Assembly (NCBI GenBank): GCA_038496675.1
Contig: CM076656.1
Coordinates: 21,559,836-21,623,835, forward strand
Direction of reading: 5' to 3'
Source: Rachycentron canadum
Lineage: Eukaryota; Chordata; Actinopteri; Carangiformes; Rachycentridae
Length of the DNA: 64,000 nucleotides
Part shown: in pieces, positions 22,301 through 33,532 of the stretch
Position numbering within the stretch: the first letter of the stretch is position 1
Layout of the letters: each line of letters begins with the position of its first letter
Notes under the pieces: generated by a model
Told to the model about the DNA's origin: nothing
The model's input: only the letters and a program-made list of their open reading frames with translations
Database searches by the model: none
Position numbers and translations under genes: made by a program

Positions 22301-24802
22301 ACTTCAACGTCACCACCATTCAAAAGGCCTGTTTTATGTTTCTTTCAAGGTTATGACCAGTATTTGAATCTGGGGATCGACCCAAAGAAGCTGGTGATGG
22401 GAGTGCCATGGTACGGCTACGACTACTCATGCCTCAGCCTTTCCCAGGTCAGAGCTTGTTAATTTAAAATCTACACTGATAAAATGTCATGGGAGTTGTT
22501 GTCTTCACCACTACTGCTGTCAGCTTCTCCTGGTTTAAATTAGCTCAGTGTCGGTCATTCAGGAGCTTTTCACATACGTGTCTTCGTCTGCAAAACACAC
22601 AGAGCGAGTGAAAACGCAGAAGAAATCACTTTCACATTTAAAGTCAGTTTCTCACAGACGCTTTACAGCAGACACGAGACGTGAGGGGAGGGTTGGGAGC
22701 TGCTAACCTTTGTTTGGATTGATTCACTCTTAACTTACGACCCAGACGTTCAGGAGGTGTCTAACAGCAGCTTAATGATCCACAGACTCGTCCCTTTGTT
22801 CACGACTAACGGACCACAGGATTAAAACTGGGAGAATCACAGAATGAGGCAGTTTCACTTTAAAAATCTGTGATTCTCTAACGTATGTACATATAGCTGA
22901 CAATGTGTAAAAGTGTAAAAACCTTAAAACTGGATTAAAGTCAGTTTAGAGCATCTGGCAGGCAAACACAATGGCCAAGGCATGCGCACAAAGGAAATGA
23001 CATAATTGACAGTTGTTGAAATGAATGAAACTGCTACCATGATTAAAATCACACATATTCTCTGAGTTTGAGAATTTGGGATAATGCAAGAACACAACCC
23101 CAAAAAATATATAACATAGTTCTAGTCATTTTAAGGCATTTTAATGTGGAAAAATGACTTTTCATAACAATCGTGTTCCCCAGAGGATGTACCCTGATAA
23201 CTTAGGTGATCTTTTCTTTGCCAGCAGGTTGACAAATAGGTGGATGAAGTTTGGTTCAGACCCTCCTACTCATTCCCATCAGCCTCAGCTCGATTCATGT
23301 TCATTAGCACAGAAAGACTGAACTAAAACGATGGCAGAGATTATTCCTGACTATTACAAACCCGTCAGACCTTTGCACACACTGACGTTACTGCTGAGGC
23401 AACTTCTCATTAATGTGAGAGAAGTTGGTTCTTTTATGGGATTTGTCGACAATAGTAAAAAATTTGAATCACACCAGCTAGAGAGTTTAAGTATTTTAAA
23501 TTCATACTTAAATCAACTTGCCTTGCCTTAATTAACCAACAATGATACAGTTCACAATTAAGTCATAAAGCTTTATTCTATTTAAGAATTAAACTCTTTT
23601 AACCCTTTTTTATAGGATATTATATGGATATTTTTTCTATCCTAGCAAGGTAGGTAGGTGAAGGCAACATTATTTCTTTAAACTTCCTGTATTGTTGTTG
23701 TATATTATAAGATGTTCTGTCTGTAAACACGATCTCTCTTCGCGTGTTTTCTCAGGAGGGGATATGCTCTATCGCTAAAGTTCCTTTCCGCGGAGCTCCC
23801 TGCAGCGACGCAGCAGGAAAACAGAAAACCTACAAGTGGATGATGAAGCAGCTCAACAGCTCGATGTCGGGCAGGATGTGGGACAACAAGCAGCAGGCTC
23901 CCTACTTCAATTACAAGGTGCATCATCTTTGTTTTACATTTCAAGGACTTAAGGATTTACACTTTAGGATTTACATCAATACACCACCAAGCTCCACACA
24001 CGGAGCGTGTTGGTCTCTGCTGCACTGATTTTTGACTTAAAATCTCGAAGTTGATATTCGTACATCCAAATGTCTTAGGTGCATCACATTGGTCTTGAAA
24101 AGAAGAATATCCTGCACGCTGCTCTTGCTCAACATCACAATTTACTGATCATCTTAACATTTTGTTCTCTTTAGACCTTTGTGTGACAAAGATGAGCATA
24201 ATCAGTGCGTGTGTGAGATATTCTTCTTTTCACGACTTTTTAAAATCTATTATGAGTTCTTAACTTTATGGTATCGTAAAAGTAATTTGTCGGAGTAATT
24301 TTTAGATGTTTTATTGTGAGCAAAGTGGAAGCTCTATTTAAGAATTATTTGTCTTTCTGCCAAATTCGAGCTTCACCAATTTCACCTCTCCTCCGCACTA
24401 AAAAGTTACCACTCAACAAATCAGGCGGGCGTTTCAGACAAAGGCTGTTTATCTAGATGCCGGCGTCCTCTCTGAAACGAAACAAGTTGCCTCCTCAACA
24501 CAGCAATAAAAAGACCCTCCAACAGTCTTAAAAGGTTCTTCTCCACAAGGTGGTGCTATCATCAGCTCTCATTTTCTCTCTTCTTTCATCTTTTTTTTTT
24601 TTTTTCCTCTCAGGATGAGAAAGGACAGATTCATCAGGTTTGGTATGACGACCCGCAGAGCATCTGTGCCAAGGCGGACTCGGTGAAGACTAAAGGTTTG
24701 AGGGGCATTGGCATGTGGAACGGCAACATCTTGGACTACAGCGATGACCCGGTCGCCAGGCAGCAGACGGCACTGATGTGGAACGCCCTGTTAGGATGCT
24801 AA
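19375..24802 (+). CDS. ctbs: Di-N-acetylchitobiase (lysosomal GH18 glycosidase), 361 aa
   Basis: Splits the reducing-end GlcNAc from the chitobiose core when asparagine-linked glycoproteins are degraded in lysosomes. Exons: 19375-19491, 20786-20924, 21763-21971, 22086-22257, 22350-22447, 23756-23917, 24614-24802; all GT-AG, total 1086 nt, phases consistent. A hydrophobic N-terminal signal (MSWSLVFLSSTLAGLCGA) is followed by CPC. The GH18 catalytic signature DGINIDIE is present with the acid/base Glu near residue 123, and VPWYGYDYSC and GIGMWNGN mark later barrel strands. Human CTBS is about 385 aa, so the length fits. ctbs starts divergently from vtg copy B and converges on spata1. The association of vitellogenin loci with ctbs is known in other vertebrates. 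Confidence 0.96.
20605..20692. repeat. Dispersed repeat family 1, fragment in ctbs intron 1
   Basis: Contains CTAAGGCCTCCTACGTCACT and GCATCTGCTAAATGAGTAAA with a tail of ATGTAA units. The same blocks occur in reverse orientation at 41361-41480, so both belong to one family. The tail is typical of an abundant fish repeat. Confidence 0.55.
21130..21260. repeat. Dispersed fish repeat fragment in ctbs intron 2
   Basis: AATCAATCAGGCTTTATTTG followed by TGTAGCACTTTTCATACA is a widespread fish repeat signature. It is followed by an A-rich stretch to about 21660 with no coding content. Confidence 0.5.
24097..24231. repeat. Inverted-repeat pair, possible short non-autonomous DNA element
   Basis: GAAAAGAAGAATATC (24097-24111) and its exact complement GATATTCTTCTTTTC (24217-24231) flank 105 bp in ctbs intron 6. 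Partly related GC-rich segments (CTGCACGC, GCGTGTGTG) lie just inside each arm. The size and shape suggest a MITE or a local inversion. Confidence 0.35.
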
Positions 24803-25148
24803 CTGGGATACACTTAACAGTGCTGAAGAAATTTACACCACCCCCGAGCCCACGCCTGTTTGTTGCTCAGTCAATATATCCCTTTGTGGCAGTAGCGGGC
24901 TGTGACTTCCCTCTGAGTTCACGGATGCATACTTGCACTTCAAGAGTTGATTGTGGCTTTTATTGCTGTTGTCTTTGGATGTAGTAACGTCTGAGACATT
25001 CCTCTGTATTAACTGAAATAACTGTGATTCTCTGGAAAAAAAAAAAGAAAAAAGAAACCTAACCAATCTTTTTAGTAAGTTGCATACACACGTATTATTT
25101 CTGATTGACCATTGAGCTTATTGAGATTTGTGCACTTTTTATAGTTTT

Positions 25149-25184
25149 AATAAATAAAACATTTTCTGACAAAGCTGTTTTATT
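25149..25184. terminator. Facing poly(A) signals of ctbs (+) and spata1 (-)
   Basis: AATAAATAAA at 25149-25158 serves ctbs on the plus strand. TTTATT at 25179-25184 reads AATAAA for spata1 on the minus strand. Since cleavage happens 10-30 nt past each signal, the two 3' ends probably overlap. Confidence 0.6.
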
Positions 25185-25405
25185 TTCAGCTTGCTTCCTT
25201 TAGCATCAAGCTAACAGCACCTGAGGAAGACAGTGTTGTGTACAAATCAGACCACATCAAATGAAATATGATGAAAAAATAAAAGTAACAGCACAGAAAT
25301 ATAAAACCAACGGAAAGTACAATTACATAAAATCACATTTTTAAGCCCATTTAACAAAATCCATCTGTTCCAGCAGAGTCGCAGCCACACAACAGTCACG
25401 CTGAA

Positions 25406-28400
25406 TTAGATGGAGGTGTTTTGAGCTTGTGGTTTGTCCCGTGTGGTATTTCCAAAGCCTAGAGACGCCGTGGGCACAGGATGAAATGACTGACTCTTCT
25501 TCTGGGCCAGTTCAGCCTTCAGGGCCCTCAGCTCTGTGGCAGCCTGTTTCCTCAGCTGCACAACCATTCATGAGAAGATAACAATCAGCGAAGGTACTAC
25601 ACACCCATTAACAAGCACAACTGGCTCTGTAGGAGAATGAAAACTAACTCAAACATCTCATATATACTATATAAAAGATGAGAGATATTTTGGCCATAAT
25701 CACCTTTATCTCTGTTACTAGCTTCATCTTGGCGTCTTCTACCTTCCTCTTCAGGTTGTCGATCTCATGGCTCTCTGTCATGATCTGAATGATGAGCTCA
25801 TTCTGAAATAAAAAAATAAAAATTCTGTGGTTTGGTGCCATTTAAGTGAAAAATATCTTTATTTACAGCATATGCACTTTTTAACCTGAAAAAAAAAAAA
25901 AGCTTTGGCGAAACTATTCAACTAAATATCAACCAAAATACATTATTTTTATTGATATTTTCATGCCAAAATATCCAGTATTTCACATATTGATCATATC
26001 ACAGTCTTAAGATCCAGGTAGGTTTCTCCACACTTTTTTCCCCCTAATAATTGCAGTCCAGTTGTTCTTTATTGTGCCAAGTGCTGAGTGTATTTTCAGC
26101 AGATTTTCATCCTGAACCCCAGTTTGTCTTGGATTTTCTCCCAGTATAATGTGGCAGAGGATCAATCAATTTGAAGGAAAAAGGTTCATTATTTCTTAAA
26201 GTGATTGCAATTTATCAGTGTGGGAAAATGAAAGAGCAAAGAGTCAAAGTCAAGTTTAATTAGATCTTACCTTGACAGACGATCTGCCCTGTCCTCTCGG
26301 CTTCCCTCTGTTATCTCTGGCCTGGAGCTGGTGCAACAGTTTGTTGTAGAACGTCTCCAGTTCTTGACGTAGGTTCCTCAGGTTGTCCTCCAGTGGCGCT
26401 GTGGCCTTCTTGGTTTCAAAATATCTCTTTTTCCAACTGTCCCGTGCTTTTCGTTGAAGGTAGAAGGGAAGAAAGGCAGGAGAATTTATCTAAGTTTGAC
26501 AAATTCATCTTTTTTTTCTTGAATACAATCAGGGCTAATTTGGGATTTTATTACTATCCAACATCTGTTGTCATGCAGAGGTTTTTCAGTAGAATTATAC
26601 AAATACAAAATATCAATTTTGTGACAGTTTTTAAAGGCGTTTCTTAAATGACTCTTGATTCTGCGATTTCTGGCAAGACTGTCTGATGAGTCTTTATGAA
26701 AACAGTATTTTGTGCCCACCTTGGTTCCTCCGGTGTCGGTTTTGGGCCAGTAAATCTTTCCCCTTTCTTAGCAGCTCTTGTCTGGTCCACTCCAGCTGCT
26801 TTCTCTCCTCCCTCACCAGCTTGATTTCTTCAATCAGCTCCTCCTCTAACAGGGACAAACCACGTCAGTCGTCTCAAAAGAGGATAGATCCCTAATTCCC
26901 GGCATAAAGTGACATCTTACTGTTTGTCTGAAAGAATGGAGAAGCTGCAGTTTTATGGGTGACCAACGCCAAGTCTTGACCTGGGGGTGGAGAGGTACAA
27001 TGAACAGGCCGTGGCAACGCAGCTGGACTCTCTGTCACCTTAAAACAGACAATAAGAGTTTTAAGAGGCTGTTCGCTTCCTGGTTGTAAAAAAAAAAAAA
27101 AAAAAACTTCCCAAAACAACCTTTTTCAAGAGACGTGCCATGTTACTTCCTGTTTGCTGACACACATGTAATTCCATACATTACCCCACTCGGTCTACTC
27201 CTGATGGACTTCAGTCTTTGTGCATCTTTTGGTTTTCCAAGGCTGCAAAGAGACACAGTGTGATAAGAACGAGCAGCAGTAGCATTAGTGTTTGCTGCAG
27301 AGCACGAATATGGCACAATGGTTTATGTTTTTTCTCACAGTACCCGTCTGTGAGGGAGAATCCTGAATCTCTGTCCTCTGGGGACTTTCTGCAGGTTTCC
27401 TCTTTTCCTGGCGGCTCCTTCCCCTGAGCTGCATCAGCTTCACGATGTTGAGAAACTGTCAAAACATATAGAGCAGATAATGAGGTGAGTAACACAATGA
27501 GAGCTGTTGAATATTTAATTTTAGTAGTGCTAAAAAAAACCCCACTTTGGTAGATCCCAATAAATCAGTCCCATGCTAAAATATCAAGCTTTTATTAAGA
27601 TTAAAACAAATAAAAATGTGCATAGCTTAGCAAAAAGAGAATTTATCTTGTCAGAGGCTGAAATGAGCTTGAACACCACCTGAGGCCTCTCTGTGCACGT
27701 ACCTGAGCAGCATCTGACAAATGTCAGAGCCGGAGCCTCAGTCAATTTTTTACCTTTATTCGGTGAAACAGCCCCTGGTGTCCTTTGGTTCTGGGCTTTT
27801 CTTGGAAACCCTGCCCACTCAGGTTTGTTGGTGGAGAGAGATTCCTCTTCCTCTTCTCCATCTCCCTCTGAAGAACTGTAGCTCTGTTCCTCCTCCTCCT
27901 GCTCTTCCTCTTCGTCTTCTTCGTCTAGGCTGGGGGTGGGAGGGGGCTGATGGGAACATTGGGGGATAAGGGGGAATTTAACTGTCTCCTTTGTCCCCGT
28001 TGGCAGGCTGAGTGTCTTTGGAAGGCGGTAATAGGTCGGGCGGTCTGGGGAGCTGCTGCCGGTGTCTGGGGTGAGAGACCGGGAGCAAACACTGCTGTCG
28101 CTCCCCACAGTGGACAGCAGGTAAAGCTCCGGCTGCGGGGCCTGGACCAGCAGGGGACAAACAGCACATGACGAAGAGTGTTACCCACCTTGGGATTTAC
28201 AGAGACATCCAACCTGTGATAAACTCTTGGGAAAAACAGCTGCGAGTCTAACAAACATAAGATTTAAAGCTAACATGTGCAAGTAGAGGTGACCCCTTCT
28301 TTTTTTTAAAAGGTCAGCACAACACACACCTGCTGTGACTGGGAGCACAAGAGTGTGTTTGGGTTTTCAGACATTTTGGTTACTTTAAAAAACACTAATT

Positions 28401-29672
28401 GCAAAACAAAAAAAGTACAAACTCACTGAACATGTAAGAAAATGCAATATTTCCTGTTTTTTCCAATGGTGCATTGTGCTAAAGAAAAAAAGGCTGAAAA
28501 TCTGGGGGAACATGGATAAAACTTGAAGTCCACGTACATACGGTGGAGCGAATGTTTTCACTTTCAGATCCCTCTCCTGTTTGCTTTTAACCTGCAACAG
28601 GAAAGAATTTGGTTGGTGTTGCAGGCATGGCAGTAAAAACTGTGCTCACACACAAACACACACATATTTTACACCCTTTAGTGCAGCAACCTGAATAGTG
28701 AACTTGTTTATCAAACTGTCTGCACTGTTTCTCTCCACTGTCTGTCTGGTGTAACACAACCAGCTATAGAAAAGTGCAATGAACAGCCAAGTGGTGCTCA
28801 CCAGTGCCAGGCTGCGGCCCACACACTTCAGGAAGGAGAATTTGTTGTCGCTCCTCTCTGTGCCAAGAAGAGCCCCCAGCTCGCTCCGCAGAGTCTTCAG
28901 GGTGGTGTCGGGATAAACTCTAACAACACAGTGATATGATGAAAAGATTTCAGATACACAACATGTTTTCACAGCACTACTTCAGGAGGAAGCTGCATTA
29001 TAGTCTAAACTCCAAATGTTAAATTGCTCAGAAAAAAGCTAAACATTTGTTGGAAATAAAAACTAAAAACATCTACAGCTTCAGGTTTAATGTCGTTATC
29101 CTAACATACACATTATATAACACAGGTCCAAGTACTTTTAGTCGTGTACACTGAGCATTTGGAAATATTGACACTCACATTTTCAGCTTTGTCTGATTAT
29201 TAGTGTTTCTAATTATTTAGCAGATTAAGAGTTTAGAGTAAACACAGAGCAAATTAATCTGATGCATTTCTGGTTTTAACCATTCAGAAAATATCTTGAG
29301 CTGTTTATATTTTGTACTAATATTTTAATATTGTTGTCATTAATTTGTACAATGAATTATTGTACAGTCTCACCTGATGAAGCCTGCAGATATGAAGCTC
29401 TCTATGGCCTCAGCTGGGACTTTATTGAGCTTCACATTCCACTGGTCATCTGGTACATACAGCACATGGAGCTCCACGACCTGGACACACAGAACACACT
29501 GTATTAAGACATGACACCATGTTCCTCCGTGCACGGCGCATGGCATCATGAGTCAAGGGTTTGTACCTGAGTTCAGTCTAAATTAAAAGTTAGTTAAAGT
29601 TCCTCCTCTTACCTTGCAACTGGCTGGTCTCCTGCCCTCAGGATATCTCACAGACTCACAAGACAGCTCCAT
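25406..29672 (-). CDS. spata1: Spermatogenesis-associated protein 1 homologue
   Basis: Coiled-coil protein of little-known function. Exons in coding order: 29613-29672, 29374-29480, 28802-28919, 28538-28591, 27754-28141, about 27344-27455, about 26921-27038 or slightly longer, 26720-26845, 26271-26446, 25704-25802, 25406-25555. The N-terminus has VVELHVLYVPDDQWN and an F-ISAGF-R segment as in mammalian SPATA1, then FAPPY and APQPELYLL. Exon 5 is a low-complexity linker with Asp/Glu runs and many Pro and Ser. Exons 8-10 form charged helices (EEELIEEIKLVREERKQLEW; SWKKRYFETKKATAPLE; IDNLKRKVEDAKMKLVTEIK). The join between exons 6 and 7 is unresolved: the obvious donors give the wrong phase. The position between ctbs and gng5 supports the name. 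Confidence 0.88.
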
Positions 29673-30235
29673 GATCAGTGCAGGTCAGCATAAGGAGAAG
29701 CCGAGAAACACTGTAAAGGAGGGTAGATATTAGCAGGAAGCCCCCCACACACCCCAACCCCTCCTTTTTTTTTTGTCTTGGGGTGGGGGGGCCGTTGACT
29801 GCTAAGTAACAATCTGCTGTAATCAAACACAGTCAGTCGTCCAGTGCAGTTTCTTTTATGAGAGTGCCAGCAGTGGTTGCTCTGGTGCTGATGATGACAA
29901 CTGTAGTAAAAAGAGGGAGCCTGACACTGGCCGCCCTGCAGGCTGCATGGTACTGTTTTCATCACTCACTCTGTGGTCAATGAATGAATTTTTTTTTTAA
30001 AAAATCATTTGTTATTCTTGCTGTAAATCTCAGATTTCTGTGACAGATTTGAATTTTCTCAAATTATTGACAAAGTAATCCAACAGTGACATGGCCTCCA
30101 GAAGCCTGATTTATTAAAATATACCTAATTAGGTGATTTACATAACATTTCCCTCTTAATTAATGTGATTTAATAAAAGTTACTCGTTATATTCACAATA
30201 AACATCGTCCGTGATGGAATATTTCCGATGTTTTC

Positions 30236-30248
30236 TGGGAATCGTAGT
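30236..30248 (-). promoter_or_regulatory. ZNF143-type promoter motif between spata1 and gng5
   Basis: On the minus strand the sequence reads ACTACGATTCCCA, matching the well-known vertebrate promoter motif ACTAYRNNNCCCR bound by ZNF143/STAF. It sits between the divergent spata1 and gng5 starts, about 0.56 kb from the first and 0.88 kb from the second. Confidence 0.5.
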
Positions 30249-31125
30249 GTGTTGATGCTCTATCACCACTAGAGGCCGCAATTTACATGGATCTGAAGCT
30301 GCTTTCAAGAACCGTAGGAGTTGTCGGATCATTATTGATCAAAGAGAAATGTTTTTGAACTGTCAATTCAATCCAGTTTCCTTTATTATGCTGCAGCGTT
30401 GCAGCACAAAAAGTAGAAAGTAAAAAGTACAAAAGCAGTGCAAAATTGCCTCCCCCATAAGATCAGAAATGTGATTTTAGGAATGAGGTTTATAGATTAA
30501 AATAAATCAAACGATAAATTAACCAAAGCACAAACGACCAAATACAAATTATCAACAACTGGCTACAGATGAAACACATTTAATTCATAAAAAATGTCAA
30601 AACCATGTGTAACCAATTGTGATTTAAGTCATAATCACTAGACAACTGTCCAATTATTTTTAATTAAGTAGAAGTAGAACTAAGTAAGCAAGTAAAGTTT
30701 GTTTGTAAAGCAGCTTTTTCACTGATATAATCACAATAAGTGCTTCACATCCATTAAATGTCCAATACTTCTGAACATAGAGGAAGAAATAGATGGCTAA
30801 TGAAAACATTTAAAACGTTTTCAGTCGCTTTATAAAGATTCTTTTTACTTTTAGGTCAAATATTTCAGTTCATTTAAAAATTACAATTAAAAAAATAATG
30901 CAGAGTTTGGAATTTACTGATATTCCGTGAAGGTAACACTGGTGGACCCGCCTTTAAAGAAAACCGGAAACGCTTCGTTGAGGAAGAAGCAGTTAGCAAA
31001 GCTAGCAACGACCAACCAAGTACTTTAAAAATAAAATAATAATAGTTAAAAACAAACAAACAAAAAAAAAAAACAGGGTTTAATATTCGTCGATATTTGG
31101 ACCAAAGCGTCTTCACAACTTAAAA

Positions 31126-31496
<371 letters not shown>

Positions 31497-31520
31497 CACC
31501 GGCAGACCGACCCTCCGCCC

Positions 31521-32719
31521 GTGAGTACCGCACCTCGCCCCTGGCAGAGGTGGAGCATCATTCACTCACTATAGGCGGTGAAAATGTTATTAAAGCTGAA
31601 GCATAATCCGTCAACAACAGTCAACATAAGCACAGTCCCCCGTTAACACATCAATACCTTGTATGTCAGAGCCAATATAGAAGTTTAAAACAGAAAACAG
31701 TCGAGAACATGTGCTAAAATTATTCAAAGTAAAAGAAGCCATGATTTTAATCTATTGTCTCTAATGTTTTGTCCAAGAATGGGCTGAAAACCCAGTTTTA
31801 CAGGACAGTTACACTGGTTTTAATTAGGTGTACCTAATAAAGTGACACGTATACTGCATTTTTAGATTAGAAATAATTATGTATTTAATGTAAAAGCTGG
31901 ATTCCACTGTTACAGTTGGTTGAGGTGGAGCTGATGTTTAACAATTTCTCATTGGACCATGAATGAACCTGAGTTTTTTTTTTCTTTTTAATGAATCAAT
32001 TGTTAAAAAAAAAAAAAAAAAGCCTAAAAATAGAGTAAATGCTTTTCATAGATACTTAGAGGTGATAGTGGAACAATTAACCAAAACATATTAAAAATAT
32101 TTTAGTATTTAAATAATTAAAAGGAAAATCAGCAAATATAAAAAAATAGTCTGTGATCAGACATGAAGACCATTAAAAAAAAACATTTGTCTCTTGTCTG
32201 CTTTTTACACTGGATCATTAATTCACCTCATTAACATCTCTGAACACGTTTTTACACCTGATTTAAAAAAAAAAAACAAAAAAAAAAACTGATTGATTGA
32301 AGTGCACAAAGGCCCTTGAATACAGATTTTCATTATTAATCTATTTTTTTTATTACTAATCAATTGGTCAATAAAATATAAGCAAAAGTTTGTAAAATGT
32401 CCATCACATGGTCCAAACCTTGTTTGAACAAAAATTACAGATATTTAGTTTATCACACAAGAGTAAGAAAACCAGAGCATTTGAAAGGATGGAACCAGTG
32501 AATTTTTCCGTTTACTTTCATAGTAATCAATCTAATATAATGTAATATACTTATCAATTGTTGCCAGTTAATTTTCTGTCTATTCACTAATCAACTAAAT
32601 GTTGCTGCGACCTCTGAAGTTTGCTGCCGTAGAGATTCAGTAATTTACTAAACACAGCAGTCGAAGACATAGTTCAATGTTTCATAGTTCATTTTACTAA
32701 TGCAAAAACATTTCTGCAG
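31521..32719 (+). other. Probable 3'UTR intron of gng5
   Basis: The interval starts with GTGAGT and ends with TTTCTGCAG. It is AT-rich with several poly(A) runs (near 32005, 32265 and 32285) and holds no recognisable gene. Confidence 0.5.
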
Positions 32720-32988
32720 GTTGTGGACATTGTGGTGCCTTGAGGAATTGGGCCGCAGGATCCTGCATCATGGACTGGAATTGTCTCAGGAGTGTTAGGG
32801 AATTTGGGGACAAACGACTAACTTAAGTGTTTTTTTGCCTCAGTAAAATCTCATACGGAAACATTTCCAGGTGCTTAGGTGGCACGAATGATGTCTTAAC
32901 CTACTTGCTTTAGAGTAATTTACCAACTTTATCAACTCACACACATACGTGCCTTTTGAATTGTACATTTTACATGAACGAGAAAAAA

Positions 32989-33022
32989 AATAAATGGTTT
33001 TTCCACATTTTGAACTTTTATT
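32989..33022. terminator. Facing poly(A) signals of gng5 (+) and rpf1 (-)
   Basis: AATAAA at 32989-32994 serves gng5. TTTATT at 33017-33022 reads AATAAA for rpf1 on the minus strand. The signals are 23 bp apart, so the two 3'UTRs almost certainly overlap. Confidence 0.6.
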
Positions 33023-33532
33023 AAAATGAGTATACACACATTTAGAAATCTGTGAGATGCATTCAGTGTGTCATCCGTGATTATTTGTAAAGTCTTGTCA
33101 CTGTTCACGTGTGACTTATAGAGAACGCACAATCTGAAAGTCTGATGCAATTTAGGCCACACTTATCCAGTGTGTGTGGATAAATTTCATAGGAACCATA
33201 GTTGCGGCGATACAACTTTCACGTGGAGCGTCTGCATGTCTCTCCTCTGCTGTCAGCCAACGAACAGAAAGGGTAAAAGTCCTCGCCTCGAGCTGCAGGT
33301 TCCCCGGACACCGACACTTGGCCTTGGTTGCAGATGCAGTGATTTTACAGTGTTAAGCCTCTAATTGAGCTGAAGGGACATGTGATACTTGTTGCCACTG
33401 GTCAATCCACAAAAATATCAGGGACATCCACTATGAAGCCCATTTGTGCGAGTCCACAAACAGCTGTAACGTCTTAATAATCACAGTCATCCTTTCTGAG
33501 CACAAAGGAACGTTGTTGTTGTTGTTGTTTAC

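Noticed and set aside
27211..27495. spata1 exon 6 read through to a stop, giving a hydrophobic tail
   Set aside because: The read-through region encodes a leucine-rich stretch unlike SPATA1, and later exons with the conserved coiled coil need a splice here. It was kept only as an unresolved boundary.
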